Of a DNA stretch of 64,000 bases, positions 34,481 to 42,066 are shown piece after piece (positions within the stretch are counted from its first letter, which is position 1; each line of letters begins with the position of its first letter). Origin of the DNA: an uncultured Clostridia bacterium (GTDB lineage: Bacteria; Bacillota; Clostridia; Christensenellales; Borkfalkiaceae); NCBI GenBank assembly GCA_949282385.1, contig CASDOP010000010.1, positions 1 through 64,000 on the forward strand. Direction: 5' to 3'. Both the position numbers and the translations under genes were made by a program. Under the pieces are notes generated by a model. That model was not told where the DNA came from and searched no databases. It was given only the letters and a program-made list of their open reading frames with translations.

Positions 34481-35956
34481 ATGATAAACCCCCAAACAAG
34501 TTCTCTCGCATATACGAGGCAGGTCGCCGCTCTCGCACCGCAGTCTGTGGCGGAAACAAAATTCACCGCGTCCGAATTCGCGGGCGAAGTTCTGGCGGTA
34601 TGCCCTCAGGTCAGCCTTTTGTCCTGCGAAGCGGCTTCCGGCAGGGTAAATTACAGCGGAAAACTCATAATAACCGTCGTCTATGCGGATGAGGAGGGCA
34701 AAATGTGCCGCATACAGAAGGGCGCGGAATTTTCCCACTTCTGCGACGACGAAAACCTCGCTCCTGCCCAGACGACAATCTGCGCGCTCTCCTGCGACAA
34801 GGTGTCCGTCCGCCGCGAAGGTTCGTCCTTTATCGTAAGCGCCGTAATTTCGGCTCATATAGACGTCTTTGCCCCCGCGGAACGCACCTATATTTCCGCC
34901 TGCGACGGCGCATATCTCAAAACAAAGACTTGCGAGCTGTGCTCGTGCATAACTTTTTCGGGCGAATGCGAAGTGGAGGATGATTTCGACGCCGACGGAG
35001 TGGAAGACATTCTTCTGCCCGCCGCGACAGCCATAGTTACTTCCGCAGAGTGCGGCACGGGCGAAATTAACGTGTCGGGCGACATCAATCTTTCCATGCT
35101 CGCCATGCGCCGCTCCTCGCCCGCCAGCATGGAGAGGTTAATTCCCTTCTCCTGCACAATCCCCTGCGAAGACAGCCCCGCGGGCGCGCTTCCTCTCGTC
35201 AACGCCGAGGTGCGCGACATGACGGTCAACGCAACCGTCGACAGCGAAAGGGGCAAATGCAGGGTGGAATTTTCCTGTACGCTTGCCGTGAACGGCAACT
35301 TCGTGCTTAAAAACGAGATTGCCCTGCCTTGCGACGCGTTCAGTTGCGCAAATAAACTTTCAACGCGCACGGAGAGCGAAAAATTCATGTTCGCAGGCGA
35401 AAGAAAGCTGCTTTCCGAACGCATATCTTCAGCCGCCGCGACGAGCGCAAAACTTGATTTCACCTGCCGCTTTCTGGCAGTCGCTCTGCCTTCGGCGGAA
35501 TACGAATACTGCATTTCGAGCGGTGCGGCGGAGGGCAGCGCAAACGCCGTTTTAATCTATGAACAGGGCGGCGAAATAAGGTCTTCGGAAGTAAAAATTC
35601 CCTTCGCGGTGCGCGTCGGTGCGCCCGATTGCGGCGATATAAAGGTAGATGTGGCGGTGTGCGGCGTCAGCGTAAAACAGCCCGTCGAAGGTCAGCTCGA
35701 GGGCGAAGCGCTCTTAAAAATTTCCGTCTGCTACATGAAAGAGGCTCGCGCGGAGTACCTCGTTTCGGTCGAAGAGGGCGAAGAAATTCTTCCTTCGGAC
35801 AGTGCAATCAGCGTGCTTTTGCCCTCGCAGGGCGATGGCTTGTGGGACGCGGCTAAAAAACTCAACTGTCCGCCCGAAGAGATTGCCGCTGCCAATCCCG
35901 ACCTCAAATATCCCCTTTCGGGCAAGGAACGCCTTTTGATTTATCGCTTAAAATGA
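34481..35956 (+). CDS. sipL: SipL-like DUF3794/LysM spore protein
   Basis: A 491-residue protein with repeated DUF3794 (SPOCS-type) domains, seen as recurring segments such as SGKLIITVVYADEEG near 70 and SGDINLSMLAM near 210, and a C-terminal LysM-like domain (about 435-491; GDGLWDAAKKLNCPPEEIAAANPDL). This matches SipL, which binds the coat morphogen SpoIVA in C. difficile. ATG 34481 is preceded by AAGGAG. Position between veg and ispE fits clostridial gene order. Confidence 0.85.
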   Translation: MINPQTSSLAYTRQVAALAPQSVAETKFTASEFAGEVLAVCPQVSLLSCEAASGRVNYSGKLIITVVYADEEGKMCRIQKGAEFSHFCDDENLAPAQTTICALSCDKVSVRREGSSFIVSAVISAHIDVFAPAERTYISACDGAYLKTKTCELCSCITFSGECEVEDDFDADGVEDILLPAATAIVTSAECGTGEINVSGDINLSMLAMRRSSPASMERLIPFSCTIPCEDSPAGALPLVNAEVRDMTVNATVDSERGKCRVEFSCTLAVNGNFVLKNEIALPCDAFSCANKLSTRTESEKFMFAGERKLLSERISSAAATSAKLDFTCRFLAVALPSAEYEYCISSGAAEGSANAVLIYEQGGEIRSSEVKIPFAVRVGAPDCGDIKVDVAVCGVSVKQPVEGQLEGEALLKISVCYMKEARAEYLVSVEEGEEILPSDSAISVLLPSQGDGLWDAAKKLNCPPEEIAAANPDLKYPLSGKERLLIYRLK

Positions 35957-36110
35957 GCATGACGGTCTGCGGGCAGGACTGCAAAATGCAGAACGTTAGA
36001 AAAGCGAAAAAGGTTTTTATGCGCTTCATAATTGCCGACACGACAAGCCGGCAGGAATAAGGCAACAGACGGGCGGATAATCTGAAAAAATATACGGTAA
36101 AAAAATTTAC

Positions 36111-36150
36111 GCCGCGGCGCGCATTTTTGTGCGCGCCGCGGCTTTTTTTA
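36111..36150 (+). terminator. Terminator of the veg-sipL region
   Basis: GCCGCGGCGCGC pairs with GCGCGCCGCGGC around ATTTTTGT, followed by TTTTTT. Confidence 0.9.
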
Positions 36151-36197
36151 AATAACCTTTAAATTGTCGCGCTTGGGCAAATTTTTTATTCAAATAA

Positions 36198-36226
36198 TTG
36201 AAAACGCCTGCCGTTCGTGTTATAAT
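36198..36226 (+). promoter_or_regulatory. Promoter of ispE, apparently leaderless
   Basis: TTGAAA (36198-36203), 17 bases, TATAAT (36221-36226), then only six bases before the ATG at 36233. Transcription should start at or within a base of the ATG. No Shine-Dalgarno is present. Confidence 0.75.
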
Positions 36227-36232
36227 TGCTCT

Positions 36233-37096
36233 ATGGACAGTATCCGCGTAAAGTCGTACGCAAAAATCAATTTGAGCCTTGATATTCTCGGCGTTAAGGA
36301 CGGGTATCACGCCATTGACAGCGTGGTTACCAATATCGACGTGTTCGACGTAGTCAGGGTATGCAAGCGCAAGAAGGACAAGCTCGTAAACGTCTTCATG
36401 CGAGGCATGGGCAGCGAGCTTATCCCCGCCGAAAGCAACAACGCCGCAATTGCGGCGGAAATGTTCGTCCAAAAATATGGCGTTTGCGGCGCGGATATAT
36501 ATATAGATAAAAACATTCCCATGGGCGCGGGGCTGGGCGGTTCTTCCGCGGACGCCGCGGGCGTATTGAACGCGCTTTCGGCTCTGCACGGCATAGACGA
36601 TTTTGATGGCGTAAAGTCCTTAGCCGACGCCACCGGCAGCGACACGGGTTATATGTTGAGCGGCGGATATGCCCGAATTACCGACAGGGGACAGGTTGTT
36701 CAGCCTCTCGATTGCAGGCTGAGGCTCGACTTAATTTTGCTGCTTCCCAAGGAAGGCGTGTCCACGGGCAGGTGCTATGCGTTGAGCGATGAGATGCCCG
36801 CTCTTCCGCGGACGAGCGACGGCGTGGAACGCGCTCTCTGCTCGGGTGACAGGCGCGCTCTGGGCGCGGCTCTTTCAAACGGACTTTTCCCCGCGGCGGC
36901 AAGGCTCAATCCGCAGGTTGCGCGGGCGGCGGAGGAGCTTTCTCGGTTTGCGCCTTTGGGCGTAAATATGTCGGGTTCGGGCAGCTGCGTTTACGCTCTG
37001 TTCGAAAACGACAGCTTTTCGTCCTACGCGCTCAGCAGATACAAAGGCGATTGCCGCGCCATGCAGGTTAAAACTTATATTCCCAAGAGGAGTTGA
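36233..37096 (+). CDS. ispE: 4-diphosphocytidyl-2-C-methyl-D-erythritol kinase
   Basis: A 287-residue GHMP kinase of the non-mevalonate isoprenoid pathway. SYAKINLSLDIL is the substrate-binding N-terminal block, PMGAGLGGSSADAA the ATP-binding motif 2, and GVNMSGSGSCVYALF motif 3. The Met at 36233 gives the normal family start (about eight residues before SYAKINL). It has a leaderless-type promoter and is followed by a two-TM protein gene with a ribosome site overlapping its end. Confidence 0.94.
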   Translation: MDSIRVKSYAKINLSLDILGVKDGYHAIDSVVTNIDVFDVVRVCKRKKDKLVNVFMRGMGSELIPAESNNAAIAAEMFVQKYGVCGADIYIDKNIPMGAGLGGSSADAAGVLNALSALHGIDDFDGVKSLADATGSDTGYMLSGGYARITDRGQVVQPLDCRLRLDLILLLPKEGVSTGRCYALSDEMPALPRTSDGVERALCSGDRRALGAALSNGLFPAAARLNPQVARAAEELSRFAPLGVNMSGSGSCVYALFENDSFSSYALSRYKGDCRAMQVKTYIPKRS

Positions 37097-37098
37097 AT

Positions 37099-37983
37099 AT
37101 GGCAGAAGAAAGACTTATCGACGACGATAAAGACAAAAAATATCGCTTCCGCATAAACGAAAAAGGCGAAGAAGAGCTGATAATAGACGACGGCGAAAAT
37201 GAGGATGTCCCCGCGGAAGAGGCGGAAATATCCTTCGACGAAGCCGCTTCGGAATATCAGTTTTCCGACGACGGGACGGAGGGTGAAGAGATTACCGCCG
37301 CCCGGCGTGAAAAGCTTAGCGCTCTTTTGGACAGCGCCAGGGCAGACGTCGAGGAGGGCAGGTATTCCACCGCGCTCGAAAGCATAGAGACCGCGCGCGC
37401 AATTCTTCCCGAAGACGGCGAACTTTGCGCGCTCCGACTGGAGGCGTACACCTGCAGATTTACAGAATATCCCGACAGAATTCTCCCGGACGCAGCCGAT
37501 GCGGCTAGGGATGTAAAAAAATATTCTTCGGCGCAGGCAAAAAAGGATATGTTCTCCCGTGCGGGCGGCAAGCTCAGGGCGATGATTGCGCAGCTGAAGG
37601 AGCAGGCGCAGGAAGTTTCCGCAGTTAACGAGCAGAAAAAAGCCGAGCGTGCGGAAATCTTTCTCGCGGACAGAAAAAAAGCGCTCGTCAGATTTATCTG
37701 CGCCGTCGTTCCGTTTGTGGCGTTCCTCGTTCTCGCGTGCGTGTTTTCCACAATGCTCTTTGCCGACATGACGGGCAGATTTATCGTCCTCACCGCGGTT
37801 TTCGGCGGGCTTGCGTTTATTTCTTTTATAATACTGGCGTTTATGTCGCGTTTTCTCAATATAGCCGCGCGCAGGGTGCGCCTTAACCGCGATAATTCCC
37901 GTACGGAAATAGGCAGAAAATACCTTGCCATCAGCGGCAGGCTGGATGCTTTGCAGGAGATTTATGACTGCTTATCAGAATGA
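37099..37983 (+). CDS. Two-TM protein with acidic N terminus, unknown
   Basis: A 294-residue protein I do not recognise. Residues 1-70 are acidic and low-complexity, about 75-130 look like a TPR-type helical pair (ADVEEGRYSTALESIETARAILP), and two membrane helices follow at about 197-220 and 226-250. The rest is charged and helical. AAGAGGAGTTGAAT precedes ATG 37099, two bases after ispE. Its end overlaps the cysteine desulfurase start by 20 bases, so ispE, this gene and the desulfurase gene are probably one operon. Confidence 0.7.
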   Translation: MAEERLIDDDKDKKYRFRINEKGEEELIIDDGENEDVPAEEAEISFDEAASEYQFSDDGTEGEEITAARREKLSALLDSARADVEEGRYSTALESIETARAILPEDGELCALRLEAYTCRFTEYPDRILPDAADAARDVKKYSSAQAKKDMFSRAGGKLRAMIAQLKEQAQEVSAVNEQKKAERAEIFLADRKKALVRFICAVVPFVAFLVLACVFSTMLFADMTGRFIVLTAVFGGLAFISFIILAFMSRFLNIAARRVRLNRDNSRTEIGRKYLAISGRLDALQEIYDCLSE

Positions 37984-39115
37984 AAAAATTTACCTCGATC
38001 ACGCCGCGACCACGCCGCTCGACGAGGATATATTTAAAAAAATGACGCCCTTTTTCAAGGGCGTTTTCGGCAATGCTTCCTCGCAGCACTCTTTCGGTCG
38101 CGAGGTGGCAAACGCGCTTACTTGCGCGCGCGACGACGTCGCGCGCGCCATCGGCGTTCCTTCAAAGGAAATTTACTTCACCTGCGGCGGAACCGAGGCG
38201 GACAACCTCGGCATAAAGGGCATAAGTCTTGCAAACGCGGAAAAGGGCAAGCACATCGTGGTTTCGGCAATCGAGCATCCCGCCGTACTTGAAAGCGCTT
38301 ACAGCTTAAGGCAGTTTGGCTACGAAATAACCGAAGTAAACCCCGACGGCGACGGCGTTATCCGCCCAGAAAGCATAGAAAAAGCCCTGCGCCCCGACAC
38401 CGTGCTTGTAGCCGTAATGTCTGCGAACAACGAAACGGGCGTAATTCAGCCCATAAAAGAAATTTATGAGCGAGTGCATGCCGCGGGCGCGTACCTTTGG
38501 TGCGACTGCGTTCAGTCGGCGGGCGCGTTGCCTTTTTCGCTCTTTCCCGCGGACGGCTGGGCGATTTCCGCACATAAATTCAACGGTCCTAAGGGCGTCG
38601 GCGTCGCCAGAATTAAGTCGGGCGTGCGCTTTTTGCCCCAGATGTGCGGCGGACACCAGGAGCGCGGTCTGCGCGGAGGCACTATCAATACGCCGTCTAT
38701 AGTCGGCTGCGCGGAAGCGCTCTGCAAGGCGCAGAAAAACTGCGACGAGGTCAACGCGTATGTATCTTCGCTTCGCAACGAGTTCGAAAAGCGCGTTGTC
38801 GCGCTTATCGACGGCGTGCATATCAACGGAAAAAACGCGCAGAGACTGCCATCGCACAGCGATCTGAGCATATCGGGCTGCGAAGGTCAGAATATCGTCA
38901 TGCTGCTGGATATGAAGGGCGTGGCGGCTTCCACGGGTGCGGCTTGCTCGTCCGGCGCGACTACGCCGTCCCACGTTTTAACCGCAATGGGACTGAGTGC
39001 CGAGTGCGTTTCGGGCGGCGTAAGATTTTCTTTCGGCAAGGATAACACTCCGAGCGAGGCTCAGATCGCCGCGCAAATTCTTTCCGAAGTGGTTTCGTCC
39101 ATACGCTCAAAATAA
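37964..39115 (+). CDS. Cysteine desulfurase (NifS/IscS family)
   Basis: A 383-residue PLP enzyme that takes sulfur from cysteine for Fe-S clusters or tRNA thiolation. YLDHAATTP is the N-terminal hallmark, the PLP lysine is K205 in SAHKFNG, and the catalytic cysteine is C328 in GAACSSG. ATG 37964 follows CAGGAG; longer frames overlap the previous gene without a ribosome site. No iscU or thiI is adjacent, so the partner is unknown. Confidence 0.92.
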   Translation: MTAYQNEKIYLDHAATTPLDEDIFKKMTPFFKGVFGNASSQHSFGREVANALTCARDDVARAIGVPSKEIYFTCGGTEADNLGIKGISLANAEKGKHIVVSAIEHPAVLESAYSLRQFGYEITEVNPDGDGVIRPESIEKALRPDTVLVAVMSANNETGVIQPIKEIYERVHAAGAYLWCDCVQSAGALPFSLFPADGWAISAHKFNGPKGVGVARIKSGVRFLPQMCGGHQERGLRGGTINTPSIVGCAEALCKAQKNCDEVNAYVSSLRNEFEKRVVALIDGVHINGKNAQRLPSHSDLSISGCEGQNIVMLLDMKGVAASTGAACSSGATTPSHVLTAMGLSAECVSGGVRFSFGKDNTPSEAQIAAQILSEVVSSIRSK

Positions 39116-39185
39116 AAATCCCTTTAAAAATTCACCTTTAAATTTTTAAATTAAAAATATTTTACGAATAATTTACGTTAAATGT

Positions 39186-39232
39186 CTGACCGACGGGCGA
39201 ATTAAATTGCACCGTCGGTCAATTTTTTGCGC
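39186..39232 (+). terminator. Terminator of the desulfurase operon
   Basis: GACCGACGG pairs with CCGTCGGTC around a 15-base loop, followed by AATTTTTT. Confidence 0.75.
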
Positions 39233-39655
39233 TATATACAGCTATAACAGTTCCGGCATTCGGTCGGCGGACGAAAAATTGCTTTTGCAGAGTGGCATGA
39301 ATTTAACCGCGTGTCGTAACGCGCTGATAATAGTAACGCGCTTATGATTTGAAATTTTTTATGGAAGTTTTCAGCCGTCTGCGCAGACGGCTGAATTATT
39401 GACTTAAAAGCCCGACTAAAGGTTTCCGCCGTCTGCGTGCGCAGCAAGGAGCTTTCATGGTGTTTGCTTGAAACAGCGTGATCGAATTTATAGGTAGCCT
39501 GCGCGCGGGCGGCAGGTTTTTGAATGTCCGTGCCGTCATGTATATGCTTTAAATTTTTTAAGGCGGCTTTCAGGCTCGGGCAAGTGTGCGGAGCGTCATA
39601 GGGGCGGCATAAATTTAATTCCGTCGGATATAGAGGCTGTCTTTTGTTTTGCAAT
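39233..39655. other. 420-base gap, no convincing gene
   Basis: A reverse frame of 140 codons crosses this stretch, but it has no ribosome site and no recognisable domain. One hairpin is visible (CAGCCGTCTGC and its complement at 39371-39393). A related CCGTCTGCG recurs at 39429. Confidence 0.4.
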
Positions 39656-39693
39656 AAAAAACTCCCGCACGGAAAATCCGTGCGGGAGTTTTT
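39656..39693 (-). terminator. Terminator of the GntR gene
   Basis: AAAAACTCCCGCACGG pairs with its complement around AAAA; flanked by A's and T's, so it can act on both strands. Confidence 0.88.
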
Positions 39694-39717
39694 ATTTAAA
39701 AGGGAGAGGTAAAAAAA

Positions 39718-40056
39718 TTATTCCTGCGCAAAAATCATATCTACGGCATTTATAATTTCCTGTCTGGAAAAACCTGCGCTTTTGAGTTCGGAAATTCTCG
39801 CTATGGCGAGTTGGCTGCGATCGGGCATTTTTTTGCCGCTCGATACAAAAACGCCCTTTTTCGCAATCGTGAACACTACGCCGTTGTCTTCTAAAAGGGT
39901 GTATGCGCGCTGAACGGTGTTGGGGTTTACGCCGAGTTCTGCGGCATAATCGCGGCAGCTGGGCAGTTTGTCGCCGTCTGCAAGCACGCCCGCAGCTATC
40001 TTTCGCCTTATGTTTTCGGCTATGACCAGGTATAAGCTCATTTTCTGTTCTTTCAT
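39718..40056 (-). CDS. YtrA-type GntR repressor
   Basis: A 112-residue GntR regulator: winged helix in residues 1-75 with the GDKLPSCRDYAAELGVNPNTVQRAYTLLEDNG signature, and a short YtrA-like C-terminal helix rather than a ligand domain. AAGGA precedes the start. YtrA regulators normally precede the ABC transporter they control; here none follows, and the flanking genes point away, so its target is elsewhere or is itself. A 14-bp inverted repeat lies in its promoter. Confidence 0.88.
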   Translation of the reverse strand: MKEQKMSLYLVIAENIRRKIAAGVLADGDKLPSCRDYAAELGVNPNTVQRAYTLLEDNGVVFTIAKKGVFVSSGKKMPDRSQLAIARISELKSAGFSRQEIINAVDMIFAQE

Positions 40057-40081
40057 GTCTTTGTCCTTATGTATTAACTGT

Positions 40082-40142
40082 ATTTATTGTATTAACTATA
40101 TACCAAAAGTTGCCATTTGTCAATACAATTAATACAATAAAT
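40082..40142 (-). promoter_or_regulatory. Likely GntR operator
   Basis: ATTTATTGTATTAA (40082-40095) and its exact inverted copy TTAATACAATAAAT (40129-40142) flank the promoter; GTATTAA recurs at 40072. TGTATTAA/TTAATACA half-sites resemble YtrA operators. Suggests autoregulation. Confidence 0.7.
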
Positions 40143-40376
40143 CGCATTAAAAATTGTAAATATGTACAGCTGTGCAGTTGTACAGACATTGAAACGATGA
40201 AAATTTGCCCGCCGACAGCAAAAATTGAGGTCGCAATGACTTTTAGTTTAACTTTTTTCGCAATGGGTTCGTTTTTTTTGGCGCATCGGACGAGATAAGT
40301 TTATATGAGCGGAGGGATTAAGGGATTATGTATTCGTTGCGGCGGTGGGATTAGTTTTTGATATAAGTTCATGCTG

Positions 40377-40512
40377 CGTCGCGGCTCATATTGTCGGCGG
40401 TTTATGCCGTCGATGTGCTTATAAAGTCGTCGTGGCTCATTCTTTCGGCGGCTCATGCTGTCGGTGCTATTATAAAGTCGGCGCTCATTATGTTGTCGGC
40501 GCGCTGCCGACA
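40377..40512. repeat. Imperfect 50-bp tandem repeat, about 2.6 copies
   Basis: Each unit reads roughly GTCG..GGCTCAT..T.TCGGCGG, then .TATGC.GTCG.TG...TTATAAA. Copies begin near 40377, 40424 and 40475; the last is partial. On the reverse strand it reads as a 17-residue repeat rich in Arg (RRxxNEPRRLY), but no ribosome site supports translation. Confidence 0.7.
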
Positions 40513-40547
40513 TTTGCTTTTGAGTACAACAATTTTTAAAATAAAAG

Positions 40548-40577
40548 AAATGACACAAGCCGTAGCTTGTGCCATTT
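40548..40577. other. Hairpin next to the tandem repeat
   Basis: AAATGACACAAGC pairs with GCTTGTGCCATTT (one mismatch) around CGTA. It could be a terminator on either strand. Confidence 0.5.
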
Positions 40578-40897
40578 CTATATGATAAGGGGGAAAATGA
40601 TGAGCAAGAATTAAATCAATTCGGGTAAGCTCCCGCAACCGATTACACTAATAATTATATAGAAATTTTTGATAAAGTAAAATATTTTGTCGAAAAAAAT
40701 AATTCAGGGCAATATTTTTTAATATTATTCAAATTTTGAAAACGCATAACAATTTATCTGAGCGCCGCAAATTTGCTTTTTTGCCGAACGGAGGGCGAAT
40801 TTTGCCGCCAATTTATCTTTTTCGCCGTAAAACATATTATTTTTCGACAATAAAGAATATTTTTCGGATGTGCGTTTTATTGTTTGCCTGAGGCATT

Positions 40898-41401
40898 TTA
40901 CATAAATCTGCAAAGCAGGCAGGAAAGCACGGTGCTTAAAAAAGCCGAAATAAGCACTATTGCAAGGGGCAGAACGGGCGGGCGCTGCCTGCATTTTGAA
41001 AAATAGACGGCAAAGACGTAAAAGACCGTCTCGCTCGAGGCGTAAATCGTGCATGCGCAGCGCGATATATAGCTGTCCGCGCCGTATTTTTCCAGCACTT
41101 CGGTAAGAAGGGTCAAAGAACCGCTTCCCGAAAAGGGTTTTATCAGCATTAATTTTGTCAGCTCTTCGGGTATGCCGAGCGCGGCGGTTGCAGGGCGTAG
41201 GGCGCGCGTAAGCGCTTCGGATATGCCGGAAACTTCAAACAGACTGCACATCATGAAAACGCACGCGAGAAGGGGCAGAAGGGATAGGGCAAACTTCATT
41301 CCCTCCTCCGCTCCGCCGCAAAAGGATGAAAACACATTTACCTTTTTTGCCGCGGCAACGATGAAAATTATTACAAAGATTACAGGAATTATCAGCGCCA
41401 T
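40898..41401 (-). CDS. spmB: Spore maturation protein B
   Basis: A 167-residue integral membrane protein with nucleoside-recognition (Gate) domain features and about four TM helices. KPFSGSGSLTLLTEVLEKYGADSYISRCACTIYASSETVFYV is the SpmB signature region. SpmA and SpmB are needed for spore core dehydration in Bacillus and Clostridium. Its start overlaps the end of spmA by 10 bases. Confidence 0.92.
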   Translation of the reverse strand: MALIIPVIFVIIFIVAAAKKVNVFSSFCGGAEEGMKFALSLLPLLACVFMMCSLFEVSGISEALTRALRPATAALGIPEELTKLMLIKPFSGSGSLTLLTEVLEKYGADSYISRCACTIYASSETVFYVFAVYFSKCRQRPPVLPLAIVLISAFLSTVLSCLLCRFM

Positions 41402-41943
41402 ATCTTTTCCGCCAGAATGTAAAGTATAATAGCCGTCGCAGTACAGACCGCGGTTGAAATGAGCGAGGGCACAAATATGTCCGCCGCTGCAGAGCTTGCA
41501 TAGGAAGCCCTGAGCGCAATAACGGTGGAGGGAACTAACTGTATGGAAGTGGCGTTAACGATAAAGAGCAGATTTTTGCCGGATTTGTTACCCTCTTTAT
41601 CGAGTTCTTCCATGGCTTTAACGCCGTAAGGCGTCGCAGCTCCGCCAAGACCGAGCAGATTGCATGTCAGGTTCATGGCGATATACTGCCCGCCCGTCTG
41701 ACTTTTTGTCTTAAAAAATTTAGTGCATGCGGGTTGCAGTTTTTTTGCTATCGCCCTGTTTATTCCCGCGTCCTCCGAAAGGCGCGAAAGCCCCGTCCAC
41801 ACGGCGTAAATGCAAAAAAGAGTAACAAACGCCGTCGTCGCCTGTCTGCCGCCGTCGAGCAGGGCTGGCAGAAACTTATCGGGCGCGGTAAAGCACAAAA
41901 TTATTGCCGAAGCGAGCATTATTGCCGTAAAAATTGCATTCAT
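41392..41943 (-). CDS. spmA: Spore maturation protein A
   Basis: A 183-residue membrane protein of the SpmA family: WTGLSRLSEDAGI, then NLTCNLLGLGGAATPYGVKAMEEL and IVNATSIQLVPSTVIALRA are typical. About four TM helices. First gene of a two-gene spmAB operon; no dacB precedes it, unlike Bacillus. Confidence 0.92.
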   Translation of the reverse strand: MNAIFTAIMLASAIILCFTAPDKFLPALLDGGRQATTAFVTLFCIYAVWTGLSRLSEDAGINRAIAKKLQPACTKFFKTKSQTGGQYIAMNLTCNLLGLGGAATPYGVKAMEELDKEGNKSGKNLLFIVNATSIQLVPSTVIALRASYASSAAADIFVPSLISTAVCTATAIILYILAEKIWR

Positions 41944-42066
41944 CGGTTATTATTATTTTTCTGCGCAGCGTAATATGCCTTTAATCAATTTACTTTTAAG
42001 TTAAAATATGGTATATTTTAATGGTAAACAAGCGGCGTTTCGCCGCACATTCAAGGAGTACGCTCT

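Larger units (their letters stand above)
40143..40897. other. 750-base gap with tandem repeat and hairpin
   Basis: No convincing gene. It contains an imperfect 50-bp tandem repeat (40377-40512) and a hairpin at 40548-40577. The rest, including the AT-rich stretch downstream of spmB at 40640-40897, shows nothing I can name. Confidence 0.45.

Noticed and set aside
39232-39654. 140-codon reverse frame after the desulfurase gene
   Set aside because: No ribosome site, no recognisable domain, and it covers hairpins.
40377-40512. CRISPR-like array
   Set aside because: Repeat copies are contiguous and divergent with no spacers; no cas genes in the window.
40301-40558. Reverse 85-codon frame over the tandem repeat
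   Set aside because: Regular Arg-rich repeats come from the DNA repeat; no ribosome site. Kept only as a repeat.
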